From the NCBI GenBank assembly GCA_017311185.1, contig JAESUZ010003283.1:642501-706500 (forward strand): a stretch of DNA of 64,000 nucleotides, given 5' to 3'. The position numbers and the translations under genes were made by a program. Of this stretch, positions 48,306 through 59,834 are shown piece after piece (positions within the stretch are counted from its first letter, which is position 1; the number at the start of each line of letters is the position of its first letter). The notes below the pieces were generated by a model. It saw only the letters and a list, made by a program, of their open reading frames with translations, did no database searches and was not told the origin of the DNA. The DNA comes from Proteles cristata cristata. Its lineage: Eukaryota > Chordata > Mammalia > Carnivora > Hyaenidae.

Positions 48306-48533
48306 GGGGCGCCTGGGTGGCTTAGTCGGTTAAGCGTCCGACTTTCCGACTTTCGCTTAGGTCATGATCTCGCGGTTTGTGGGTTCGAGCCCCGCGTCAG
48401 GCTCTGTGCTGACTGCCAGCTCAGAGCCTGGAGCCTGTTTCAGTCTGTGACTCCGTCTCTCTCTGACCCTCCCCTGCTCACGCTGTCTCTCTCTCCTAGA
48501 AATAAATAAAACATTTTAAAAAAATAAATAAAT
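48306..48533 (+). mobile_element. Young felid SINE inside the L1, perfect 16-bp duplication
   Basis: Head ggggcgcctgggtggcttag, intact ggttcgagcc word, gtgctgactgccagctcaga, cagtctgtgactccgtctct and cctagaaataaataaaac tail. The target duplication aaagtaactagttcat is identical at 48290-48305 and 48534-48549. It carries a private tandem duplication of ccgacttt (48338-48353). Confidence 0.98.
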
Positions 48534-50505
48534 AAAGTAACTAGTTCATGTCACTTAATTTAACATATTTATAGGTCTTAAGTAGTTTATAATGTTCCTT
48601 TATTATCTTTATTAATGTCCATAGAAGCAGGAGTGATGGCTTCTCTCTCATTTCTGATATTAGCGTATTATGTCCTCTCTTTGCTTCCCTTAGATTAGCC
48701 TGGCTACAGATTTATCAACTTTATTGATCTTTTCAAAGAACCAGATTTTAGCTTCATTTATTTTCTCTACTCTTTTCTTGTTTCAACTTCATTGTTATTA
48801 TGATTTATTTTAATATACCTACTTAATTTTATAATGCTCTTCTCCCTCTAGTTTCCTAAGGCAGAAGCTTAGATTATTGATTTTAGGTCTTTCTTCCTTT
48901 CTAATATATATATCCAATGCTATAAATTTCCCTCTAAGCACTGCTTTTGCTGCATTCCAAAGATTTTTATAAGTTATATTTTTATTTCACTCAGTTCAAA
49001 ATACTTAATCTTATTTGCCATTTCTTCCTTCGAATCATGCATTATTTAGAAATGTGTTGTTTAATCTTTGGGATTTTCGAGTTATCTTTCTGTTACTGGT
49101 TTCTAGTTTAATTCCCTTGTGTTCTAAGAACATATTTTATATGATTTCTAAACTTTTAAATTTGTTCAAATATGCTTTATGGGCCAGAATGTGGTTTATT
49201 TTGGTGAATGTTCCATGTAATCTTGAGAAGTATGTACATTCTGCTGTTGCTGGATGAAATCTTCTATAAATGTCAATTAGATCCTTTTGATTGATGGTTC
49301 TGTTCATCTCAATTACATCCTTACTAATTTTCTGCCTGCTGGACCTGTCAATTACTGATAAAGCGATGTTGAAGCCTCCAAGTAGAATAGTGGATTTGAC
49401 TGTTTCTCATTGCTGTTCTCTCAGTTTTTGTCTCATGTAATTTGATGCTCTGTAGGGCACATACACATTAAATATTGTTATAGATTTTTTTGGACCTATT
49501 TATCATTACATAATGCTCCTGTTTATCTTTGGTAATATTTGTTGTCTGAATTCTGCTCTCTCTAGAATTAATTTTAATATTCCACTTCCTTTGATTTGTG
49601 TTGATATGGCCACTTTTTTACTTTTAATTTATCTGTGTCTCATACTTAAACTGGATTTTCTGTAGACAACATAAATTTGGGTTTGTATCTATTCTGTCTG
49701 TCTCTGCTTTCAAATTAGTGTATTTAGACCAGTCGCATTTAAAGTAATTACTGATGGAGTTAGATTAAAATCTAACTCATTTGTAACTTTCTTCTGTTCA
49801 TAACACTTTTTTTCTTTCTTTATATGTCCTTCTTTCCCTGTCTCTTCTGGTTTAAATTGAGCATTTTATATAATTTTATCTTCTCTCATCTCTTAGGATA
49901 TCAGTTGTACTTACTTTTTACAATTTTTTAGCATTTAGTATTTAATATTTATGTGGTTTTTTTAATTATTTACCTAAAGTTTGCAGTATACATTTACAAC
50001 TACTCTAAGCCCACTTTCAAATAATAATATGCCACTTCATGGGTTGTGCAGTTTACCTTATAGATGTGCATTTCCTATTTCTTTCTCCAGCCCTTAATAA
50101 CATTCTTATCATATGTTTCACCTAGCCATAAGCTATAATTACTCAGTACATCATTGCTATCATTATTTTGAACAGTCATATATAATATCCAATATTAAGA
50201 ATAATGTTAAAAATGTTTGTTTTGCCCTTTTTTATTCCTCCTCTAATGCTTTTCATTTCTTCACATAGACTTGAGTTTTTCTAATCTATCTCATTTTTTT
50301 TCTCTGAAAAACATCTTTTAACATTTTTTACAGGGAATGTCTATTGGCAACAAATTCCCAGTTTTTGTTTTTCTGAGAAAGTTATTATTTCTCCTTTACC
50401 TTTGAATGATTACTGGATACAGAACTTTACATTGATGAGTGTTTTCTTCCTTTCAACATTTAAACATTTCACTCTACTCTCTTCTTTTTTACATGGTTTG
50501 TGATG

Positions 50506-50640
50506 ACATCTTAATTTTAAGCCAGTGAGACCTGTATCAGACTTCTGAACTACAGAGTTGTCAGATAAATAAATTTGTGTTGTTAAAAGCCACTAAGTTT
50601 GTGGTAATTTGTTATGGCACCAATAGAAAAACGAATACAA
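50506..50640 (+). mobile_element. ERV-type LTR, 3' part
   Basis: Resumes the LTR cut at 44596: ttttaagccagtgagacctg, tatcagacttctgaactaca, gtcagataaataaatttgtg (polyadenylation region), aagccactaagtttgtggta, ending aaaaacgaatacaa. Joined to the first part it would be about 470 bp. Confidence 0.82.
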
Positions 50641-50689
50641 TACTTCAGATATTCAATACCTTTTAAATTAAATAGTCTCTAACTGATCA

Positions 50690-50930
50690 TTTTATCTCAG
50701 GGCTTACCCTCTTCAAATCCATCTTCAGCACTGTCAGAGAGATTGATCAAAAACTAAAATTTGACAGTGACATAAGAATTTTCTTAAACTCTGTAAGCTA
50801 CAGTATAAAGACCAAGTACCACAACATGAAATATCAAGCCCTCCATGACCTGAGCCACCTACCTAGTTAGCATCCATTTTCATCATACATTCAAATTTTA
50901 TCTTCCTATAGTACCAAATTGCTTACAATG
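50690..50930 (+). repeat. L2 LINE fragment, sense
   Basis: gagagattgatcaaaaacta, gtataaagaccaagtaccac and aagccctccatgacctgagc followed by cacctacctagttagc fit the L2 3' ORF. Confidence 0.65.
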
Positions 50931-51425
50931 TATATAAGGTACTTTTAATAAAGTAAGTAGAAATATAATCTGATTAGTTTAGCAAAAATAGAATTTATAA
51001 ATATGGTTGTAGATTAAGAAATAAAAAGCCCTTGGATGGTTAGGATCTTCTCTCTAGACAGTTGGCACAAAATGACTCGGTACCAATACCAACTACCATC
51101 TGTTTTCATTTATCTGCTTAAAGCTTAAATTCCATAACAGAGAAGAGTGGATCAAATTATCTCATGTCAAGAGCCCTCACTTTTCCTCTATCTCACTACC
51201 TCCACAGGCCATTTCCATTACCAGGGATAATAGGGTAGATTGGCCTGTACCCTTGGCCAAGAAACTGAGATACTAACCAAAAGAGAAAGGAAGAAAAGCT
51301 ACTGGCTGGATAAAAATAAGTGTTCTGTACATATTAAGTGGTTCACAACTTTATGTCATTCCCACCCTTCTTCACTTAGAAGGTATGAGGTTCTCTGTAA
51401 AAGAAAACCATTTTTTCTGTAGTCA
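50931..51425. other. Unassigned sequence
   Basis: No recognised repeat. A 60-codon + frame at 51240-51422 has no motif. Confidence 0.35.
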
Positions 51426-51429
51426 CAAC

Positions 51430-52205
51430 AATTTTGGCACCAAATATGTGGGATTTCTATACCAAGCAATTCTCTGATTCTGAGAATACCATCTGGGTCT
51501 CTTACAATGTTTTTCCTTCTGACATTAACTACTCAGAATTGCCACAGAACCCAGGTTGAGGGCTGAGTCCTACAAGACTTCCCCCACCATAGACACCAAT
51601 TGCAAGATCAGGCCTCCCATACTTCTGGGAGTTCCTGAGTTATATAATTGGGTTCTATAGTTTGTTACAGTGCCTCTGAAATCTGGAATTCAGAAAAATA
51701 TTCTTTACTATTAAATAGATTATTATAAAGGATGCAATTTAGGAACAGCCAAATAGAAGAGATGCACAGGACAAGATATGAGGAAGGAGAAACTTACACA
51801 CCCTCTCTTGGCATGCCACCCTCCCAGCACTTTGATGTTTTCAGCAACCCAGAAGCTCTTTGAACCCTGTCATTTAATGCCTTGATTAAATCATTGCCCG
51901 TTGGTAATTAGCTCAGTCCTCAGCCTTTCTCCACCTCCCTGCAGGAGTCAGGGGTGAGGGTGGAGAGACTGAAGGTTCCAACCCATTAATCATCCCTTGT
52001 CTGTCATGTAACCATCCACTATCCTCCATGTGTCACCTCATTAGTACAAATTCAAGTTCGGTTGAAAAGGGTTAATTACAAATAGCAAAGGATGCTCCTT
52101 TCACCCATATCACCCAGGAAATTCAAAAGGTTTTCAGAGGTCTCAGAAACCTGGCATAAAAATCAAATAAATATTTCTTATTGTTATTATATCACAGTAT
52201 CACAG
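51430..52205 (-). mobile_element. Solo-type ERV LTR, antisense
   Basis: Reading the minus strand from 52205: tgtgatactgtgatataata, later gcatcctttgctatttgtaa, then ccattgg-like text, ctgggagggtggcatgccaa, then a cctttataataa polyadenylation-like region (around 51725) and aagtcttgtaggactcagcc. The 3' part ends with a tataga...ttggtgccaa stretch near 51435. The order agrees with an old mammalian LTR of about 0.75 kb. No internal viral gene lies beside it. Subfamily not assigned. Confidence 0.7.
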
Positions 52206-52277
52206 CCTGAACTCATTATATTGACATTCTCTACATATGTATCAGTTTATCCAGCTAGGCTTTAAGAGTAAAGTTTT

Positions 52278-52477
52278 TTTTTTTTTTTTAATGTTTATTT
52301 ATTTGAGAGAAAGAGGGAGGAGGGGAGGTGCAGGGAGAGAGAATCCCAAGCAGGCTCCTTGCTGTCAGTGTGGAGCCCAACACAGGGCTCAATCCCATGA
52401 ACTATGAGACTGTGACCTGAGCCAAAAACCAAGAGTCAGATGCTTACCTGACTGAGCCATCCAGGTACCCCTAAACC
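52278..52477 (-). mobile_element. Felid tRNA-derived SINE
   Basis: Reverse copy: T-run then aatgtttatttatttgagag, tcccaagcaggctccttgct, head ending ccatccaggtacccc. Target duplication taaagtttt at 52269-52277 and 52478-52486. Confidence 0.95.
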
Positions 52478-52549
52478 TAAAGTTTTCCACAATTATTTTA
52501 CTAAATTAGTAGTAAACTGATTTTCATCCCTCTTTGCATCCCTCCATCT

Positions 52550-52590
52550 GCCTCTCTATCCCTCCCTTCCTCCTTCCTTCCTTCCAGACT
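52550..52590. repeat. (CCTT)n-like pyrimidine repeat
   Basis: Imperfect ccct/ccttc units, with tccttccttccttccag at the end. Confidence 0.8.
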
Positions 52591-52979
52591 TCTCTTCATG
52601 CACAAATATAGTCTCAATCTCTGTGCACTAGAGTATACTTCTGGGGTAGAGAGCATTAGACATTTTTCAAAAGGTCGAATAGGCATTCAAATAAATCTTT
52701 CTAGAATTTAAGGCACATATAACCCTCAGCTGACATCAGGATTATAAAATCTAGTAGTAAAGACAAATGTGTAATCAAATAACACATTAGAGTATACATA
52801 TTAGATAAAAAGCAGATCACAAAAGTGCCCTCCCTAATAAGCATAAGCAACGTTTAAATGTTAAAATGTAATAAAAACTTTACTTACAGCATTAAAACAT
52901 TTATAAAGTCCAACTTCATGCCATACTCTCCAAAGCATATACAGTATTACTTCCATATCTGACCAAACAACAACAGAAA

Positions 52980-53740
52980 TACCATTAATTATGGGAAATA
53001 ATGCTTTTCAAGACATCAAACCTCAAACAACAAAGTTCAGAGATCCTGAAGAGATGGGATGTAAAAAAGGTGAGCCCTATAATTCCCCAGTTTGCTACTG
53101 TGATGGCCTATCCAGGTTGCTGCATAAGCATGGGGAGCCCTGGCAGAACCTAACAGGATCTGTGAAGTGAGCAAATGGAATCCAGGTAGACCAAGGGGGA
53201 TAGATTTCAGAGGGCAGAGTACCAAAGAGGAAGAAACTATACTCAGAGAAAACTCTGATGACCTCCACAGGATCCCCCTCAAGTATTCGAGTGAGTATTT
53301 GTGAACCCATGCTTGTGAAGAAAGTACCCAAGACTGGAAGAGAGTGGGGGAGAAACACCTTACAAAGAGCCAGAAAAAGTGCCTATTCCCACCAGAGAGA
53401 CGGAAAACCTCATAAGCTTTGAGTCACAGGGCAGGGTACACAGAAGGCTCTTCCCTCAATAGTAAGGAATAATTGCCTTGAAACTAAGTGTTGTTCCAGT
53501 ACCAACTAATAGATAATAAAACAATATCTAAAAAGGATCAAATATTTCAAAAATAACAACTGTGTCCCAGAACAAAGTCAAGAATATTTATGGGAATACA
53601 GGAGAATACAGTACCCAATAGGGTAAAATTCACAATGTGTCTCAATCAAAAAATTATCAGGTATGCAGAAAAGCAAGAACATAAAACTCATAAAGAGGAG
53701 AAAAATCTGTATACTGTATATTTAAAAAATTATGTAGATA
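52980..53740 (+). mobile_element. Old L1 5' region, part 1
   Basis: The later half has L1M 5' landmarks: aggatcaaatatttcaaaaa, aaaattcacaatgtgtctca, atcaggtatgcagaaaagca and agaggagaaaaatctg. The first 400 bp (from gatcctgaagagatgggatg) is probably the same 5' UTR but is less certain. Confidence 0.55.
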
Positions 53741-53971
53741 GGGACACCTGGGTGGCTCAATTAGTTAACCAACTGACTTCGGCTCAGGTCATGATCATGT
53801 AGTTTGTGAGCTTGAGCCCCGCATTGGGCCCTGTACTGAGGGTAGAGCCTGGAGCCTGCTTTGGATTCTGTGTGTCCCTCTCTCTCTACCCCTCCCCTAC
53901 TTGTGCATTCTCTCTCCCTCTCTCTCTCTTTCTCTGTCTCTCAAAAATAAATGAACAATAAAATTTTAAGG
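53741..53971 (+). mobile_element. Felid SINE inside the old L1
   Basis: Head gggacacctgggtggctcaa, body gagggtagagcctggagcct, long CT-rich region, caaaaataaatgaac tail. Exact duplication tatgtagata at 53731-53740 and 53972-53981. Confidence 0.96.
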
Positions 53972-53981
53972 TATGTAGATA

Positions 53982-54160
53982 AATGTAAAATATTTCAAAA
54001 AACCTTAATCAAACATCTAGAGATGAAAACTACATAGTATGCAGTAAAAGGTACAATGTATGGGATGAATTACAGTTTAGACATTGCAGAAAAAAATTAG
54101 TAAACTTGAAAACATAGGAATAGAAACTATAGAAAATGAAGGACAAAGTGAAATGAAAAT
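53982..54160 (+). mobile_element. Old L1 5' region, part 2
   Basis: atctagagatgaaaactaca, gggatgaattacagtttaga, cattgcagaaaaaaattagt and gaatagaaactatagaaaat match the start-of-ORF1 region of old L1 elements in sense. It stops at the next L1 piece. Confidence 0.65.
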
Positions 54161-54161
54161 T

Positions 54162-55045
54162 TCCAGTTAAGAAATGGGCAGAAGATATAAAATGGGCAGA
54201 AGAGATGAACAGACACGTTGCCAAAAAAACACAGACACATGAAAAGATGCTCAACATCACTCATCATCAGAGAAATCCAAATCAAAACTACAACGAGGTA
54301 CACCCCACTCCTTTCAGAATGGCTAAAATTAACAACGCAGGAAACAGATATCGGTAAGGATTCAGAGAAAGGGGAACCCTCTTATATTATTGGTGAGGAT
54401 GCAAACTGGTGCAGCCATTCTGGAAAAGAGTGTGGAGTTTCCTCGAAAAGCTAAAAATAGAACTACCCTATGACCTAGCAATTGTACTACTAGCTATTTA
54501 CCCAAAGGATACAAAAATACTGATTCAAAGAAGCACACGCATCCCAATGCTTATAGCAGCATTATCAACAATAGCCTAACTATGGAAAGAGCCCAAACGT
54601 CCATCAACTGATGAGTGGCTAAGGAAGATGTAGTATATGTAAATGTTAGAATATTACTCAGTCATCAAAAAGAATGAAATCTTGCCATTTGCAATGACAT
54701 GGATGGATCTAGAGTGTTTTATGCTAAGCAAAACAACTCCGTCAGAGAAAGACAAATCCCATACAATTTCACTCATATTTGGAATTTAAAAAAGAAAACA
54801 GATGAACATATGGGAAGTGAGGAAAGAAAAGAGAGAGGAAAACAAACTCTTAACATTAGAGAATAAACTGAGGCTGATGGATGGAGGTGGGTGGGGGATG
54901 GGCTAAGTGGGGGATGGTTATTAAGATGAGCACTTGTTGTGATGAACACTGAGTGTTGTATCTAAGTAGTAAATCACTGAATTCTACCCCTGAAACAAAT
55001 ATTACACTCTATGTTAACTAACTTGAATTTAAATAAAATTTTGAA
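54162..55045 (+). mobile_element. Carnivore L1 3' end, 5'-truncated
   Basis: ORF2 3' end plus 3' UTR: agatgctcaacatcactcat, cagaatggctaaaattaaca, agagcccaaacgtccatcaa, gacatggatggatctagagt, gaataaactgaggctgatgg, tgttaactaacttgaattta, ending in an A-rich tail. It is better preserved than the flanking L1 parts, so younger. An 18-bp tandem duplication lies near its start (54173-54208). A 78-codon frame at 54218-54454 is an ORF2 remnant. Confidence 0.88.
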
Positions 55046-55059
55046 AAAAAGAGAAAAAG

Positions 55060-55950
55060 GCAAACAACAGTTCACCAATGAAGATAGATAAATGGCAATT
55101 AAGCAAATGAAAAGATACTCAACATCATTAGTCACAGAGAAATGTAGCTTAAAACTGTAATGAGATACTACTACATACTTTTTGAATTGCTAATATTAAA
55201 AAGACTGGTCATGCCAAATATTTATGATGATATGGATGAAATGGCACTCTCATACGCCACTGATGGGAATGTACATTGTTACAATCACTTGGAAAAGTTT
55301 GACTTTTTGTTATAGTTAAACTTACACACCCACCATATGATCCAGCCATTTTTGCTCCTGAGTTTTTCCAAAGAAATAATTAAAGTAAATGTCTAAACGT
55401 AGGCTTCATATGACTGTTTTGGCAACTTTATTTATAATTACCAAAACATGGAACCACCCTAATGTCCATCAACACGTAACTGAATAAACAAACTCTGTTT
55501 TATCCAAATCTGGATTACTCAGCAATACCAAAGAATAAAATATGGATGCATATATAATAACTATAATAAAATAATAAGCAGAGGAATAAACCACTAAAAC
55601 ATACTATAATATCAATGAATCTCAAAAGAAGCATGCTAAATTAAAGAGTACATTCTGTGCAATCTCATTTATAAAAGATTTTTAATTAAAAATCTATTAA
55701 GTAGATATTAATCTATGGTGATAATGGTTGTCTAGTAGTAGAGGAAGGAGATGTTATGGAGGGGGCAGGAAAAAGGGATTACAAGAAAGCATGAGAAACA
55801 TTACTTTGGTCAGTGATAGAGATCCAGTTATCTTAATTATTATGATGGTTCCATGGGTATGCACATATGTCAAACTTACCAAATCGTGTTCTTTAAATAT
55901 GTACAGTTTATTGAACGTAAATTCTATAAATTCAGTAAATCTTTTTATAA
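55060..55950 (+). mobile_element. Older L1 3' end
   Basis: A second, more diverged copy of the same ORF2 tail: agttcaccaatgaagataga, gatactcaacatcattagtc, aatgtccatcaacacgtaac, agagtacattctgtgcaatc, then the 3' UTR with tctatggtgataatggttgt and aaacttaccaaatcgtgttc. It could be the 3' continuation of the L1 at 52980-54160, with the middle lost. Confidence 0.75.
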
Positions 55951-55959
55951 GGTAGTATA

Positions 55960-56925
55960 CATTTAAAGATACAAAAGATTGTTGAGAGGCTAGACATAAT
56001 TCTAAATTTACCCCTTTACCTACTCTACTCCAATCCAACTCAGAGACAGGTCAGAGGGGGAAAAAAAGGGAAAGAAGATAAAGTCCTGGGAATTCTATTA
56101 ATACAAGAAAAATCTAACATTTGGAGGAGAGTATTAAGGGGCTTAGAGGAAAAATAAATGGAAAAAATTCTGCACAGAATACACATCAGTTTATCAGCTC
56201 TGGAATTCAGCAGCAATTATAGAATAACTTCTATAACTCATGTTTTTGGTGTAGCCAAGCAGAGCATAAAGGCACCATGAGAAAAAGAAGAAACATAAGT
56301 AACAAGATGTTTTGAAGGAGTAAGAGAGGTAAAGAGGTAAAGAGGTACCAAGTGATGTTTCTCTCCCATCTGCTACACTCCAAGGGATTAATATTGCTGT
56401 AGTCTCGTTCTCTTTCAGTACTCTTAAATCTCTTGGCACCATTTTTCCTGAAACTGGGGTTAGGTTAGTAAGAAGGTAAGAATGGATAAGCAGAGAAAGG
56501 GAAAATGAATTGCTTTTGATGGAAGCAATTCCTTTGGGGTTCCACACTGTAGCAGTGGAATACTTTTAAAAGGCTCCCAAAGGGGTAAGATATATTCTCA
56601 ACAGAGTGGCATGAATGTCAAGAGGAATTGAGTTCCTCAAACTGTACATAATGTCAAATAATGACCAAGCATCCTACTATGTACTTAGGATTTAGAAGAA
56701 TGTGCTGAGCACATAATGTTAAGTCATCAAATTATGTATATGAAAAATCAAGAGGTCTCATATAAAGTAAGAAGGAAGTCAAACTGGGTTTCGATGGAGG
56801 TGACCATGTTGAGCACCAACATGTTAAAAGAAATGTCAGATATGCAAACCATAACAGTTAAAATAAGGTGGGGGAAGGAGAAGGAAGGGAAGGAGAGGGA
56901 GGAAGGAAAGATGTAAAAGAGACGG
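55960..56925. other. Unassigned, ending in a purine-rich tract
   Basis: No gene recognised. A 117-codon minus-strand frame (56194-56547) has no convincing domain. A ggaa/gga-rich tract lies at about 56872-56912. Confidence 0.35.
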
Positions 56926-56928
56926 GAT

Positions 56929-57130
56929 GGGGGACGACTGGATGGCTCAGTCCGTTAAGCATCAGACTTCAGCTCAGGTCATGATCTCACAATTCAAGCC
57001 CCCTGTCTGGCTCTGTGCTGACAGCTCAGAGCCTGGAGCCTGCTTTAGATTCTGTGTGTGTCTCTCTCTGCCCTTCCCCTGCTTGTACCCTGTCTCTCTC
57101 TGTCTCTCTCACTTAAAAATAAATAAATGA
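56929..57130 (+). mobile_element. Felid tRNA-derived SINE
   Basis: Head gggacgactggatggctcag, body cagctcagagcctggagcct, CT region, cttaaaaataaataaatg tail. Flanks gagacgggat (56919-56928) and gagagaggat (57131-57140) match at eight of ten. Confidence 0.95.
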
Positions 57131-57140
57131 GAGAGAGGAT

Positions 57141-57599
57141 AGAAAATAATGAATAAATTATAACTAAATATAAGGAAGAAATTTCCCATGAGTGCTTCCT
57201 TCTGTACTATCACCTAATCAGAACACAAATTAGATATTTTTAATCCAGAAATATTAAATCACTTAAAATAATAATGAAATAAGAGGGTAATTTTAGAGTT
57301 AAGAATACATGTTGAAGAACACTATTTTATAATTAAATTTAAAAGAATAGAGAAAGGTTTTTTAACCTTTTTACCTATGGACTAAGGATGAAAGGGTTTT
57401 ATTAGGATTCTTTTTGACTTCTCTTTTCCTTCTCTATAAACACAAAAACTCATACTTTTAAAATGCAATAAAATGTTTAATTAGATGCATAGACAAAGGC
57501 AAAATCCAAAATGGGATCTTAAACCAAAGGCTTCGTATAATCACAGTAAATTCATAAAGAAAGGAAACAAAATGATTAAAACAATTACAGAGAAGATAA
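57141..57599. other. Unassigned AT-rich sequence
   Basis: No gene or repeat family recognised. The 116-codon minus-strand frame that starts at 57808 ends in this stretch (57458) and lacks motifs. Confidence 0.35.
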
Positions 57600-58140
57600 T
57601 ACATATGGACTACAGTATGATCCAATCTACATAATCCTGGGTTCCCTAAAGGGAACAACATAACAAATGGAATAGGCAACGTTTTCAGTAATATAAGACA
57701 AGAAAAATGTTTGAAGTGAGAGAACTGAATATGCACTTTACAAGGAGATATTGTATTCCAGAAAAAAAATATCACCAATGAGAAGGAAGAAAATGATAAA
57801 CAGTGCAAAATATAATATACTCCATTAGTGCAAAGGAGAAAAGATTAAATCCTACCAATGGAGTGAGAAGACTTCATGGCAGAGATACCATTTGAGATGT
57901 GCCTTGAGAGCTAAGTTTCTTTGGAAGATTATAGTAAGGAAATATGCAGCCAATAGCTTAAGCAAAAGTGAGAAATTGTACAGAATATTTAGTGAAACTC
58001 CCAGAATGGAGATTGACAAAAAGGTAAATATGAAAGTGGAGCATAAGAGTAGAAGTAACAGAAAACTTATCCAATGGGCCAAAATAGATTTTCATTTTGA
58101 AGGCAATAGGAAGTTGCTGGTACTTTTTGAGTTAGGCTTC
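57600..58140 (-). repeat. Probable L2 fragment, antisense
   Basis: The clearest part is 57860-58140: gagataccatttgagatgtg, ccttgagagctaagtttct, agtaacagaaaacttatcca, and gaaggcaataggaagttgct, a typical antisense L2 motif ('aatgggaagccattggagg'). Confidence 0.55.
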
Positions 58141-58218
58141 AACATATTATTTATTCCAACACTCAGTTCCTACCTATAAGCCAAGAATTTCAAATAAAAG
58201 CTATCATTAATACTTCAG

Positions 58219-58442
58219 GCTGGTGGGCACCCAGATGGCTCAGTAGGTTTAGTGTCCAACTCTTGATTTTGGCACAGTTCATGATCTCACAGTTGGGGAG
58301 TTTGAGCCTGCCCTTGGGTTCCTCATGCTAACAGTGCAGAGCCTGCTTGGGATTCTCTCTCTACCTCTCTCTCTGTCCCTTCTGCACATGTTCTCTCTCT
58401 CTCTCTTTCTCTCTCTCTCAAAATAAATAAATAGACTTTAAA
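58219..58442 (+). mobile_element. Felid tRNA-derived SINE
   Basis: Head gggcacccagatggctcag, a middle with cagtgcagagcctgcttggg, long CT run, caaaataaataaatagac tail. Flanks aatacttcag (58209-58218) and aatatttcag (58443-58452) match at nine of ten. It sits just upstream of MER5A. Confidence 0.95.
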
Positions 58443-58499
58443 AATATTTCAGAATACATTTTACTTCCCTTCCCCAAAATACTGTGGCAGAGCTTAGCC

Positions 58500-58690
58500 C
58501 ATTGGATTTCAACCTGGGCCATTTGGCAATGTCTAGGGACATTCCTGGCTCTCACCTGGGCAGAAGGTGCTGTGGGCATCTACTGGGTAAGGGCCAAGTA
58601 TGCCGTGATTCTTGCTATAATGCAAAAGACAGCCCCCCTCACAAGGAATTATCAGGTCCTCCATAGTTCTAGTCTAAAGCTAAGCTAACC
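58500..58690 (+). mobile_element. MER5A hAT-Charlie DNA element
   Basis: tttcaacctgggccatttgg, caatgtctagggacattcct, gggcatctactgggtaaggg, aaagacagcccccctcacaa and ggaattatcaggtcctccat keep the sense MER5A order. The right end is decayed. Confidence 0.88.
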
Positions 58691-59830
58691 AGCAAAACCA
58701 AAACAAATGTGTATTGATTTTATCTAGAGATATTCAAGCAGTTGCAACACTGTTGGCTCCAAGAGATTCTAAGGGTCTTTCCTCACCATCCACAGACTCC
58801 TTAGCACAAAACAGAAATATCTCTCTATCCTCATTCTATCCAAAAAAAAAAAAAAACCAGTGTCAATTGCCCTGGCACACTGCTCTCATCCTTGATACCC
58901 AAAGATACTGACCAAATAAGCTCATTTCTATAATCTATCCTCTTTTGAATTTCAATCTGATGTAATTCTGTCCTACTTCCTGACAACTAATTCTGCTACT
59001 GCTGTCTTCTCACCTCTTTCCTCTGTGCCCTCTGGAATCCCATTACCTCATAAACAATTATTCTGCATCTTCTACTTCTTTACAGAATGTTCATATGCTT
59101 TCCTATAGCATTGACAAACGTCCCAAGCACCATGAGAGCTAGAAGGAGAGACGACATTCATCTTAATTCCTAGTTCTTCTTTTAAGCCATAATATCTCCT
59201 TCTTGTAATTACATTTTTAGGCTCATGACACGTGGCTACATACCTTCAACATTTTTTTTATCTGTCATTTATGATCCTCTTGGTCACATACCCAAATTTA
59301 TTAAGAACTCTGAACCCCTTATCACAAATACAGTCATAATCCTGAGTATTAACAATGTTCTTGTGCACAACTTACCCAATAGCCCAGTCCCGCAGACCTC
59401 TTCGATCCCAGGAGGTACATATCCGCTCATTTAGCAACCCACACACAAAGGCATATCACTTTGAACTGCTCTTCTTCTGAGCAAACAAACAACAAACATC
59501 AGAATGCCAGTTCTTTACAGCTACATTCGCTGAGTTATCTAGGTAATATAGAAACCAACTCTTGCTAATTTAAGCAGAAAAAAACCCCACTATTGGAAGA
59601 AAATTGATGAAGAGAATGGTTAGGCAGGCTGGAATGCAGCTGTGAAAATGGTGGGACAGAGGAAAATGGTGAGTGTCAGAGCTGCAGCCATGATCACATC
59701 AGTTAACAAATCAGTAAGGGCGCCAACGCCCACTACCAAAGCCTCTGATGGCTGCGGCTGAAGCCTGATTCACTGCCACTCTCCCCTAAATATTGGACGT
59801 CATTAATGCCACTGCCAAAATGGATTTTCT
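58691..59830. other. Mostly unassigned
   Basis: The 58920-59160 part is pyrimidine-rich (ctgtcctacttcctgacaac) and may be an old L2 piece. The 59590-59830 part has more mixed composition (cagctgtgaaaatggtggga and tgatggctgcggctgaagcc) and could be an old repeat that I cannot name. Confidence 0.35.
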
Positions 59831-59834
59831 GTCA

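Larger units (their letters stand above)
44597..50505 (-). mobile_element. Near full-length old L1, antisense, carrying five SINEs
   Basis: Starts on + with a T-rich run (reverse of the poly-A tail). In order it then shows the antisense of the L1 3' end and ORF2: tggtgcacagcaatttgttt, atgaataaagctgctacaaa, tctatgatccattttgaact, aatcatgtcatctgcagaca, gatttgctaatatattgatg, cctaaggcagaagcttagat, ccagaatgtggtttattttg and gtctgtctctgctttcaaat. Five SINEs interrupt it (44850, 45184, 46115, 46752, 48306). No minus-strand frame of 60 codons survives in the body past 45430, so it is inactive. The flanks acactttgatttta (44583-44596) and acatcttaatttta (50506-50519) look like a decayed target duplication. 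Confidence 0.88.

Noticed and set aside
49015..49257. 80-codon plus-strand hydrophobic frame
   Set aside because: It is the antisense of L1 ORF2 and not a membrane protein gene.
51430..52205. Possible full provirus near the LTRs
   Set aside because: Neither LTR (44255-50640 or 51430-52205) has a partner copy or internal viral gene remnants; the two LTRs differ in sequence and orientation.
56194..56547. 117-codon minus-strand open frame
   Set aside because: No motif and no repeat-independent support; length is within what chance gives in 64 kb.
57458..57808. 116-codon minus-strand frame rich in hydrophobic residues
   Set aside because: Comes from AT-rich DNA read in a Phe/Leu/Ser-rich frame, next to an L2 fragment; no membrane-protein family recognised.
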